A DNA stretch of 64,000 nt from assembly GCF_932526225.1 (NCBI RefSeq), contig NC_064034.1, positions 7,922,001 through 7,986,000 on the forward strand, given 5' to 3'. The stretch is from Nematostella vectensis. Taxonomy: Eukaryota; Cnidaria; Anthozoa; Actiniaria; Edwardsiidae. Every line of letters begins with the position of its first letter. The first letter of the stretch is position 1. The notes under the pieces are model-generated. The model worked only from the letters and a program-made list of their open reading frames with translations. It did not search any database and was not told where the DNA came from. A program made the position numbers and the translations under genes. Positions 23,050 to 34,900 of the stretch are shown one piece after another.

Positions 23050-23530
23050 CCCTATGTGTGGCTTGGTGTGTTGTTCTATTAGTTAATACAGATCCTGATA
23101 ATTGACAGGCATGTCTGCGAGTCTCTGATTGGTTACACGCTCTTGTTCGTGTCCTTTCTAGCTCATTGTGTATTCTATTGGTTAATATGATAATGTTTGA
23201 CAGGAAAGTATGTAAGTGTCTAAATGGTTGCACGTTCTTGTCACACCTTTGTTGTTTGGTGTATGCTATAGGTTAATATGGTTGATGATGATTGACATTG
23301 ACCTCTGCGAGTCTCTGATTGGCTACACGCCCTTGTTCGTGTCCTTTCTAGCTTTCTATAGGTTAATGTTTTACAGGAAAGTGTCTAAGTGTCTAAATGG
23401 TTACAAGTTCTTGACACACCTTACTTCATCGGGTTCTTTTTCTTTGTTGTTAGGTGTATGCTATAGGTTAATATGATTGATGATGATTGACATTGACGTC
23501 TGCGAGTCTCTGATTGGCTACACGATCTTG
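23050..23530. repeat. Diverged ~100-bp repeat reaching into the GPCR stop codon
   Basis: Units contain GCGAGTCTCTGATTGGCTAC, TTCGTGTCCTTTCTAGCT and AGGTTAATATGATTG, recurring around 23100, 23190, 23305 and 23500. The last unit overlaps the final GPCR codons and stop: the CCTCGTGTCC and ATTGGCTACACG segments recur outside the gene. Several ATTGG (CCAAT-type) pentamers result. Confidence 0.65.
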
Positions 23531-25998
23531 TCACAATTTATTTCCTCGTGTCCTGTTTCCCCGTTATTAAATTCGAGTCCAGTATTATAATTATCTTTCA
23601 ACTCAATATCCACGTGGTTTTCACCACAAAAGTCCTTGGTATCCCCAACACTATTGTTTGCACCAGCGACAATAGTCGAAACAGTCTCCTTCCTCGGTCG
23701 TTGTAGGTCGCTGTCGTGTCTCGCGACATAGTGTGTAACCTTGGCGTACGGCGCCTCAGAGCTATGATGACTTTCGCCGATTCCCTTCGATCTCTGGTAC
23801 GAATCAGATGTCCCTCTGTGGCTGATCCCGAAACCGCTAAAAAAGAACTTCCACTGATTCCGCACCTCCTTGATCCTTAGGCAGTGGAAGATGAATATGA
23901 ATAGACCTTGGAGGGAGTTAAAGATACAGAAGAGATACTCGAACGTGACACGCTGTAATTTGTCCCCGAATGAGAGCGCACCGAAGAGCCAGGTCAGACC
24001 GAGTAAGACCATGATTGCAAGGGCGGTTCGGACGCGGTATCGCTGCAAGGATTTCTTTTCTGGATTCACCATGGCGTCTGTGCAGCCAAGCTTGTGGACA
24101 ACCAGCGCGTAGACCACGATGTTGATGGTGAGGGTGAGAAGGACTGGGGCGAACCAGGCGATCCAATAGTACAAGGGGTCGTAGAGGATACACCTGAGGA
24201 ATAGAGAGACTAGGTGGTGAGTTGGATCGATATAGATGAACAACGTAATGATGAACTTTTTGGTGGCCGAGGTGAAGGCGTGCACCCTACGCATTCTCCC
24301 AAGCTACAGGCCTTACCCACGGAAGTTAGCCTGCGTAAATAGTCCCATTAATAAAATGGAACTATTTCCGGATGCACGCAGGCTAAAGGAAGTTTAAGTA
24401 CTTTTCCTGCTTAAAGGGACTATACCTCACCAGTTGCGCATATCTAGTTTGCGCATGAAGTTTTAAGTTCCATTTGGGTCACGCCTTTGGGATGAAACTC
24501 TTTGATTCGTTCGATACATCATGGGGACGAATTTTTAATAATTTTTAATAATTAATGTGTGATTCTTCAGTTTATTGTTCGTTTCTTCATATATGGTAAG
24601 TCGCTTTTCAATTCTCTGGACGTTGTTTTTGGCATGATTCATTTGCTATTTGTTACTACGGAACGCATTTTTAGAATTGAGGTTGTAGGTATTGAGGGAA
24701 ATTGGGCCATAAAACTATGAAATCCGGCATGTCAGCCAACTGGTATCGAGCCCAGAGGCACTACAAAGCGTTATTTACGTCAAATGTCTAGAGAGCTTTA
24801 CCGCATATAATACTAACATAACACTCAAATAATACTCACGCTGTTTTGCTCCCATAGGAGAATAAGCTTCCAGGATTCTTGGTGATTTGTACGGCAGCCA
24901 CAGTAGCCGTAATAGCAACAATCACAGCGGGAACGCCCCATGCAAATACCACAGCCTTCAACATGAACCTCCTCTGGTACGTGGCCATGACCTGGACGAT
25001 CTGCAGGTAGAGGTTGTACCCCTCCACGCCCATCCACAGCACCACGGCGAGGGTCAGGTAGTGCAGCAGGACCGCTACGATCTGGCAGCCAAGTTGAGGT
25101 TCAGGTCGGCTGGCACCCGCTAGGAACACCACCAGCAGAAGGCCAAGCGCGATGCAGAGGTTGATCAGGATAGGTTGCTGATTCGTCTTGCGTAGATGTC
25201 TAGAAATTTTTAATGAAAAGCAGTGAGGTAGATTTACAGAATCATCGCACCTCCGGACTTGTGAAAAGGGTTGATCAAATTTTGTTATACTGATTTTCGG
25301 ATATAAAAGTTTATCAAAACATTGACATCGGAATCACGAATAAGGATGTGAGGTAGATTTACAGAATCATCGCACCTCCGGACTTGTGAAAAGGGTTGAT
25401 CAAATTTTGTTATACTGATTTTCGAATATAAAAGTTTATCAAAACATTGACATCGGAATCACGAATAAGGATGTGAGCCAGCAAATCATTAACTGATAAA
25501 AACAATGAGCTGCTAGTAGTAATAATATTGCTTTCAAATTTATGTCTTAAAATCATTTCCACAGCCATATTGGAAGCTAATAAAGCAAAAGGACCGTACT
25601 GGGGGTACTGGGGGCACGTGCCATCCCCTCCCCCCAATATTTAAAAAAATATATAAGGAAATGACCAGGAAATGTGGCGTGGCTGTACCCCCACAATATT
25701 TTCTTAATGTTTCTGTTTTTTGCCCTCCCCCCCCCCCCCTAATCTTACGTGGCCTGCTACGGCTCTGAACACGTTAAGCTTTACCTGAATAACGAGTATG
25801 TGAGCAAAGTGAGAAGAACCCCTACGAGCGAGATGGCGCACCCCACATACGATACAATGGTCAGAGACTTGGTCAGCGGATCATCCCCATCCCTCGCCTG
25901 GCCTGGTGGGGAGAATATCATGGCAAAGCTGGTCAAGTGATTGCAGGCGCATCCACCGTTATCGGTCACGTGACAGCCTTCATTGGACCATATGCTCA
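23518..25998 (-). CDS. GPCR exons 15-17: GPS, seven-transmembrane domain and tail
   Basis: Exon 15 starts at the split Met codon and gives WSNEGCHVTDNGGCACNHLT, the GPS with cleavage expected between His-Leu and Thr. The tethered agonist SFAMIFSP and TM1 (IVSYVGCAISLVGVLLTLL) follow. Exon 16 encodes TM2-4 (ILINLCIALGLLLVVFLAG; LTLAVVLWMGVEGYNLYLQI; VVFAWGVPAVIVAITATVAA). Exon 17 encodes TM5-7 (WFAPVLLTLTINIVVYALVV; ALAIMVLLGLTWLFGALSF; YLFCIFNSLQGLFIFIFHCL) and a polar tail ending GHEEINCDKIV. GLTWLFG in TM6 is typical of the family. Confidence 0.9.
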
Positions 25999-28900
25999 CT
26001 GAAAAACAAAATGTTCATCAAGGTATACCTTCACATATGTTAGTCCACACCGAAGTATTTATTATATTTTCAAAATGAGGCCTTTTTTAAATATTTGAAG
26101 GTGGTATTGACACTGGCGCGTGCACTCATACGTTATACTCTCAGCAGTAAAGCATAAGTAGGAGAGTGTATCTTCAGTATTTTTCCTCTAATCAGTGATG
26201 ATCCCTCTCTAATCAGTGCACATGGTACCCTCACCCCACCACCCTCCTCTTCGAAAATCAGTTGTATTTTGTTGTCATTAGTTTTTGACATAGTTTCCAG
26301 TAGCGGATCTAGGGGGGGGGGGGGGGGTAGGGGGTTTAAACCCCCTTTTGAGCTGCAAGAAAGCAGGAAGAAAAATTTAAAAAAATACCCTCTCTCCCCT
26401 TTGTCACTGAGCCCCCCCCCCCCCCCCCCCTTAGCGAAAAGCTAGATCCGCCCCTGGTTCTGTGATCGATATGCAAAGTCGATATGCAAAGTTGTCGGTG
26501 TTCTTTTTTTATCTCCAATTACATCTAATGTTGTTATTATCGACTTACTATTGTCGACCCAGTAGACGCACTTAAGTTCCCAGACTCCACTCGGCTTAGG
26601 GAATGTCAAAGCAACAGGCTCTGATAGATTCCGAATGCTCGTGTTATACACGCTACACGACAGAATTACGTCACTTGTCACCAGACCCTCCGCGTCATCA
26701 TCTAGCACATTGGCTTCATCGACCTGAAACAGCTTGTTGTTTCCGTAATAAATAAATCCGACCCGATCAGAGTACTGGTCGCCGGCTTGGAAAAGGGTTA
26801 TCGGTAGCTGTACGGAACTGCTGCCTTTCTTGCTGAATGTCAGGCCGCTGAATGCGCTTATGTTAATCTGATTCAGCTGAAGCGTCAGGGAGTCGGCTGT
26901 GAGTTGCTTGGAAGTTTGGCCTTCTGGGAGAGGCATTGTCATGACAAGGGTATCAAGAGTCTTGACGATCCTAGAAATGCGCAGATACAAAATATGTACG
27001 AGCCAAAAAATAGCCTTATCTTTTCCCAGCGAGCGCGGTAACAAATTCTAAATTTGATTCGTTTACGAGAGCGTGCTCACACGGGCCTCTTTTCCTATCT
27101 GTCTCTCAATTGCTCGCGGGCACGATACCATTTGCATGCGCCAGTTAAACGCAAGCAGACGTTGTTTACCGGTTTCTAGGTCGGGCTTTAATAAGAACAC
27201 TATGAGCTTGCTCAGCATTCTAGGTCTCTATCAAAGTTTTTTCCAGCGCTCCAATCCAAGTCATGGTACATACTCACGAGGATTAAATAATTATATCATC
27301 CGTTTAATTAACAAAAAACGCTACTTTAATGATGCATTTTAAGATTCCGTACAATGCAACTTTTAGCAACATTTAAGATGGGTTTTTGAAGGAGAGTTAA
27401 AGTGTGAAGATGTTACAAAAAGTCGAGAGTTTGATAAAAGCTTAATTTGAAGAATGATTCCCCTGCACTTAATCCAAACAAAAGTCTTAAAGGTTTAAGA
27501 ACACTCACCTTCCATCCCTTTCTTCTTCCCAAAAGAAATTACAGTTATAAATTTCAGAAAAAAACATTTTTAAACCCTTCTAGTAGCCCCATTTAACCAT
27601 TTTGCTCGGGATTCAAGGATTAGAATTTGGACAAGCCATGTGATGGTAAACGTACTTGGTGGACGCCTGCTTGCTGCCGGAAAGCGTCTTTTTGTCCATC
27701 TTCATAATGTCACTCACAACAAAAACAATGACATCGCCAGTCTTTAACAAAAGCCAACACAATAAGCATTAAAATCAAGATAACACGTCGAATAGATAAT
27801 GCGGCCTTCAACAAAGCATTTTCTCATGAAACAGACACTTTGACTTTGACGACTTTTATTAGACCGCGCTGGTACCAGAAACAAGCATGACTTTCTTGGC
27901 CTGCTGACGCAAGTTAAATCTTTTTCTAATTGTGAATAGTAATCTCCCACCACCCCTTGCAGCTGGTGAAATTTACGAGGATCCAGATACGGTGTAGTCG
28001 ATTCTAAGACATAAGAAAACCGCCACAGACAACCAACGTACGGGACCCGTCTGACTGGAGTGATTGGTTTCCTGGAATTGTTTCATTGCATAGGTGGCAC
28101 ATGCCTTAGGGAGCAAAGCTTTGCCAAATGAGTCCCCAAGCTCCCTTTCTTTTGATAGTAGTATCATTTAGAAAATAGCCATGACATATGTGGTACATGG
28201 CCTCTTCTTACCTCGTTCAGTGACTCTTTGTTATCTACCAAGTTGTCTAAAGTGTCAGCCACAAGAGAAGCATCAGCTTCGTTAAGATCCTTCGCTGGTG
28301 TCTGAGACAACAAGGTCTTCAGCTCATCTGCAGTGCTCTTGGCATTGGCATTTGTAATGGGTCGCTAGGATACAAATGACAGATATTCGTCTCTATTTGA
28401 TACATATCCCTTTGGAGTCTATCGGTGATAGCAGTTTGATAGTGGAAAATGTCCACACAACGAGTTCTTAATATGTGAAAGTCGTATTCTCCTTTGTTTC
28501 ACAACGTTCTAAGGCTGCTGGGCCGTAGCAGGGGGTGGAGCACTAGGGGCACGTGCCCCAAATTTTTTTTCAAAAATTATAAGAAAATGACCGGCTGGGG
28601 AGTGACTGTGCCCCCAAAATATTTTCTCAATGTTTCTGTATTGTCCCCCCCCCCCCCAATATTTCGAGGCCTGCTACGGGATTGGGTTGTGAAGGAAAGT
28701 TTCTTGGTCTGCTTTATTTTCTCCTGTTTCTATGCCAGCATATTACAAAAAACTGGAAAAAAAAACTAGAAATACCTGTGAGATGTCGTGAAGCTGTCTC
28801 GTTCTTTTGCTTTTATACTGACAACGTTCGAGCATAGGATCTTGCCAAGTCGCTCCAGAAGCAAAATCGCCGATGCAAATTCTCGTTGCGTTTTCTTCAT

Positions 28901-31900
28901 GATTGTAGAAACATGATAAGGTAACTACTTTCAACAATTTCGTTGTTTGCCAATTGTATTTGCCTTTGATATCCTCTTTTCCAGTTGCTTCTGCAAAGCA
29001 ATATTCTGCAAAACAAAAATAGTGTTTGTTCTGGCGTAAGTATCTTCCTTAAGTAGTGGCCAAGCTCGTGTATCTGATAGGCGTAAGGAGTCCCGCTTGC
29101 TCATCCTCTTCTCTACGCCTATTAAACGGGGTCGGACACCTTTTTGCATAGCGATAAACCTTTGCGTATCCTCTCACAAAATCCTGGCTACAACTGCGTA
29201 CCATTATCTGAAGCATGCGATATTTACTCATCATTGTCTGGCTTTTAAGCCAGGATAACAGCTGAATCACAGAGCAGAGGAGAAGGAGGTATCAAAATGC
29301 TGCTACGTGAAGGTGCGTATCAGGATACACAGGAACTAGCGTCACATCAATAATTGTTTTCTCTTGATTTTTGGTCACAAACAGTGCTCGTCTTACAAAT
29401 GATCTATCAATCGTTCTCAAAAGACTTGTAATGGGTAACAAAACTTCACAAAAATCTACGTATTGATTTAGTTCTATACCTGCACTTGTAACTCCAATGT
29501 TATTTTTCTTGAGTTTGAGTTGCTTCAGTTCATCGGACGCTCCTCGCACGAGGTTTTCTTTCAATCTATTGTATGCTGTCGTTACGTTGCTTCCGTCTTT
29601 GGTTTCATATACAACAAATTCCATTCGTCTGCCTTTGTCCGTTCTGTGAATCAATTACGTAGCCAGGTAGCTAAAATAAACTTATATGCCTTTTTCAAGG
29701 TGTTATACTACTACTACATGTTGTTTCATGTGTAGGGTTAAAAATAGGCATTTAGCCATATAAACGCGTATCTAGCAATTATACCGCCTAACATTCAGGC
29801 AAAATACCGTGTCGCAATATTAAAAAAAGGCATTCCCGCACCCGATTCTGAACCTGATACCTTGGCCGGAATAGGCTACTGCCACTATGAGATCAGCATA
29901 CATATAAATTCAACAGGAGTGTGGAGTTGTTCTGAAAAAGTTAACATTGTGTAAGGTGAACTACACCCAAGTACTTACGGTTCTCCTTTTTTCAAAACAC
30001 TGTATCGATTTTGGTCGTGGTCGCTGTTCAGGAAACTTTGTACCTAAAAATGATAGTTAGTGTTTACCACCAGTTACATCTGTATGCCAGGGGAGATTAG
30101 AATGTACTTTAGCCAAACACTACAACTTCCTCCTCCTATTTTTTATTTAATATACACGGCATGGCGCACATGCTGGTCCCCTATGATGAGTGAAAACTGT
30201 GAGGCAACTGGCAACCCTCCTTCTAGCTCTCAAAGTCCCCTAAAGAACACCATGGAGTAAGTTTAAGAAGAAAGACAAAAGAGTAAGAAGGGATTATTGA
30301 TAATTGAAAAGCGATAACGCGTGCGTAGTAGTATACAAATCGCCCACATCCCTCTAGCAACAAAATTTTATCAAAAGAAAAGGACATCGCCGTGAGTATT
30401 GATATAACCCGTGCGTAATCTCCGCCCACGGGTCAATAATTGTACCTTGCTGGCTACATCATTTGGCGGCTGATTTTTCTTGGTTGAGACGAGAAGTAGA
30501 TACCAAGTGTACATGTCTGAAATGGAAATGATATTGGATTTTATACGTATATTTACTGTATCATTGACGATCGTTGGGATTTCTGAAGGAGAAGTGCGCT
30601 GGCATAGGTATTATATGAAAAGGTCGATTTGGGGATTCTGTTATAGGGGGAGCAAATGGTGTTTCCGAGCATAATGAGCACTTTTACTTAAAGTATTTCC
30701 AAGTTTTGATGAAATACTGTGCATCATTCCCCGATAAAGCGAGCCGACAGCGCGCCTGAAGTTCCTGTCAAGTATATACTAGGAAGGGTTATTCGCATTC
30801 AACGGACTATGTCTCTCCTCCAGGTCAACATAAGCTTCCTTCCCGTCGGGCATACCCACATTGACGTGGATCAGGTCTTCTCTTGCATTTCCAAGGGAAT
30901 ATCCAAAGAGTGTGCAATGACCTACCAAGCGCTGGGATCAATCATCCGTAGATACTACAAAAAGCAGGGTGGAGACGGCCAGGAAGATACACGACCACAG
31001 TGGGCTAAAATCAATCAGGTTTACGCCATCGAGAGTGGATCATCCCCCACTCTAGGGGGATACACAATCTCGCTGACTTTCACGACTTCGTGCTCTACAG
31101 AAATGCTCAAAGGTTCTGTGAGATGAAGTACAAAGTTTGGTGCACAGGAGAGTTCGGTCTTGTACAATTTCCTCCCATGACCCCCCTCAAATCGACACCG
31201 TCGACCATCCCCGATCTGGTGATGCCAGACTACGCAGGAAAGACCTGCAACCTAGCCCGTCTAGGGGAAATGGTAAGGCGTGAAGTTGCAGTAGGAGCCA
31301 TGGGGAGTGGAGAGGAGAGTGAATGGAAATCGTTCATAGATGAAGAAGAAAAGCTGTACACTACTTTTTAGTCGGCGGAGATGGTGTTCTCGAAGGAAAA
31401 CGGTAAGATGAATATCTGTACCATGCACCTATTAACAACGTTAATTCTGAGTGTAACCGCTCCCTTACTCTAAAGAAGACAGAACCACACACCATCGCAG
31501 GTTTGCAGGAGCGAATCCAGGATTTTCAATGGGAGGGGGGGGGGGGGGGGCTGCTCCAATATATAAACTTGTGATGGGAGGTAAACGTTAGCTCCCAGAA
31601 GTTTTTCTAAAATGTTTGGTTTGCATAGCTCGCTCCCATTTCCTAAAAGCACGAACACATTTTCCTGTTATAGCCTCCTCTGCAGGCATCTCAAGTGTTT
31701 TTTATTCTCAGTATTTTTATGAATTGGGGCTCCTGTGGTGAATTGAACCGGAAGCCGGAAGAGGGGAGGGAGAGAAATGAAATCGCGACTAACCCTGGCA
31801 CCACTCTTTCTTGAATACGCCACAGGAAGCCCTAAATAGAAAAAAAGCCTTTTTTCCACTCGAGACGCCTGCGGAGTAGGCTATTCCTATTTTTTTCTGT

Positions 31901-34900
31901 TTTCCTAGAGAAACATTGAGAAATTGCGAGAGAACAGGGAGTTTTAAATATATATTATTTCAGAACCCCGGCCCTTTACTAGAACAGTGGTGGGATAGGG
32001 TGTTAGTTTGTACCCTAGTTTCCGGCCATTAGATAATATATATATATAATAAAATTAGCGCCTTATATGTAATATTTCTTATAACTATTGTTGCTGCTGG
32101 ATTGTGGATGAGCTGGTGGAGCGCCCACTCACAAGGACAGACGCCACAGCACCTGCTCTCGCTGACGTACTAAAGCAAAGCAGATCAAAGGAAAACGGAG
32201 ACGGTATAGTTCCTGTAAGTATACCTATCAGTCCCGTTGAGAGGGAGGGGCTTGGATTGGGATGGAGGATGCTGCTGGGATTGTGACAATACGTTAAAGA
32301 ATGATCGGTTTTGATCGAAAAGCGTACATATTTTATATGGCATTCATATTATTCTTGCAATATTATTTCATTTTACTTGATTTGCCCAGGGGTACTTACG
32401 GGACACAGTATAAACAAATAATTATAACAAAATAACAGATTATAAACTGATTGTAGGTTTATACTGGCCCATACAGAAGACCATCTACGGTGAAGCAAGG
32501 AGACTTCGTAGCTGTGAACCTTGCTAACTATCGACCACCCAATATAGGAAAGGTGGCCGAGCTGCGAGGTGAGGAGTTCCTTATCGAATGGTGGAAAGGA
32601 TCCTGGTTGAGGTCGTGGCGGATCTGGGAGGGATGCGAAAAAGAAGTCCTCCCAGTAAAGTGCATCCTCCTCTACGCCTTCGAGCTCGATGCAGATAGAA
32701 AGCTGGTGAAGGACACTAAGCAAAACTAGAGGGCAGCGTACAAAAATGTATCCTGCCATTTTAACTATTTGCTACATAACCAGGAAGATGCTTTATCACA
32801 CAAACATATGAGCGGCCAGTTTCAAGGGCGGTAGGAACAGTGTGTGTTAGGCTAAATTCTGAAAATTTCCCTCTAATTTGGCTAAAATGTGCCTTGTTTG
32901 TTAGGCTAGATTCTGATAATAAACCACGTATTCCCCTCTAATTTGGGTGTGCCTTATTTGCGACGCCCTCTCAAAATTTGATTACAAAAAAAACGTTCAA
33001 GTTAGCGCGTCGGGGACAGTTTTCGCGCTACGGGAAAGTAGATCGGGTTACCCAACGTAATTTGACCGGGATTTCTAATCAAACAATTAGAGCGCGTCGC
33101 AAATAAGGCACAGCCAAATTAGAGGGAAGTTCGTGGTTTATTATCAGGATTAAGCCTAACAAACACTGTTCCTACCTAGTTTCGCACATTTCACTGGTAT
33201 TTTTTCTGTAGCCTTTCTGTAGCCTATCTATTTCGGGGTTTTCGTGCGGGAAAAACTACTCCTGGACGGTATAAATTTATACATTCCTTTTTGAACTCGG
33301 GGACGGTATAAATTTATACATTCCCTTTTGAACTCGGGGACGGTATAAATTTATACACTCCTATTTGAACTCCGAGACTGTATAAATTTATACATTCCTA
33401 TTTGAACACCGGGACTGTATAAATTTATACATTCCTTTTTGAACTCCGGGACTGTATAAATTTATACATTCCTTTTTTAATTCCTGGACTGTATAAATTT
33501 ATACATTCCTTTTTTAATCCTTTTACTTTGGGTATTTTTACTCTTTTATAGAAAATTGTTGTTTCGCTCCTTTTTACATGTAAAAAGGCCCAAAAACTCC
33601 TCCTCAAAATTGAGGACTCCCGCCAAGAAAAGCCTAAAGGAACACAAAATGTGTCCTTGAAATGCGGGAGTATCTTTACTTAATCGTGCTTTAGTGTTAT
33701 TTTCGCTGTATCTTTAGGAACTGAATCGTTTAAGGATCGAGTATGGCCATTTTGTTATGAATGGTAAGGGTCGAATATCAAATTTTTGTAAAAGAAGAGG
33801 AAATTGAAATAACTGAAGGGCTCTCAAAGGAGTAAGTTACGGACATGTGAAAAAGTAACGAAATCCATTATGTTGAAAAGGGTCCGACGCTCAAATTGTG
33901 TAATATCTGTACGTCTGCACAAAGGCTGTGATTGCAGAAATTGTCTAATATTGTAAATTTCAAATTCGTTACTTATAGTATAACAGGGAAATCCCTTGAT
34001 GTCGGCTAAAATAGAGTTAATGTCACTCCATTTTCGCCAATTTTAAGTAAAAAACCCAAACGGCAAAACGGCATTTTCTCCTGACGTGGTTTTTTTTGTC
34101 ATCTGCAAGAATCGGACATTATAGAAAAATTATTTGGTGAACAATTATATTTGGAAAATGCGCTTAAAGATCCTGGAGGATTTTGGGCTTTGAGGTGTGA
34201 AGGTTGGTAAAAAAGTGACCTGCATGTTTTAGTTACTGATGAGAATACATATGTACTATATTGTAGCAGAAGTGACTCAAATAAGAAATACATTCAAGCA
34301 TTTGTCAGACAACAAAAAAAAAACAAGATTGTTCCAATAAAAAGAGCTATTTGCTACTCCTTGCGATAGAAAAAGACAGCTCTTTTATCGGATGATATGG
34401 CTCAACAGAGCCAGGCGCGTAAACAAATGAATATCTTACTTTTGGGAGCTACAAGCACGGAAGTCGATCGCGTCATTCCTGCGATGCTCTCTGCCACGCA
34501 TGCGTAGTTACCCTGTCTCTCTCGGGTCACTTGGAAGCCATAGTCAGGCTTAGTCAGACTTAGATCAGGTATGAGGACATTGTTGTGGTACCACGTGATG
34601 TTGTACGATAGAGGACTCTTGACAGTACATAGTAAGGTCACTGATGGATCATCTTCTGAAGGTGCTTTGGTGATAAGAAGGCTCGTGGTGGGTAAAGCTG
34701 GCAGAGAAAAATGTTTGTTTAGAAAATTTGATATTTGATATTCTATGTTTTTGATAATGATAGGGAGAGAATAAATAATGATGATGGTGATGAGAATAAA
34801 TAAAGATAATATTAAATATAATGACGATCATAATAATAAGGTAATAATAATGACGATAATTTTATAATTATGACTTGATGATGAACATGGTGATGCTGAT

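Larger units (their letters stand above)
18552..23517. other. Intergenic region between the Roco-TIR and GPCR genes
   Basis: This region lies upstream of the Roco-TIR start and downstream of the GPCR stop, both on the minus strand. It contains a 1.1-kb tandem duplication, two 40-bp minisatellite arrays, poly-G runs at about 19434, 20190 and 21287, a MITE at 22570-22715 and a decayed repeat at 23050-23520. No protein-coding exon is convincing. Open frames over the minisatellites, rich in HCHPDT-type peptide repeats, are products of the repeat. Confidence 0.6.
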
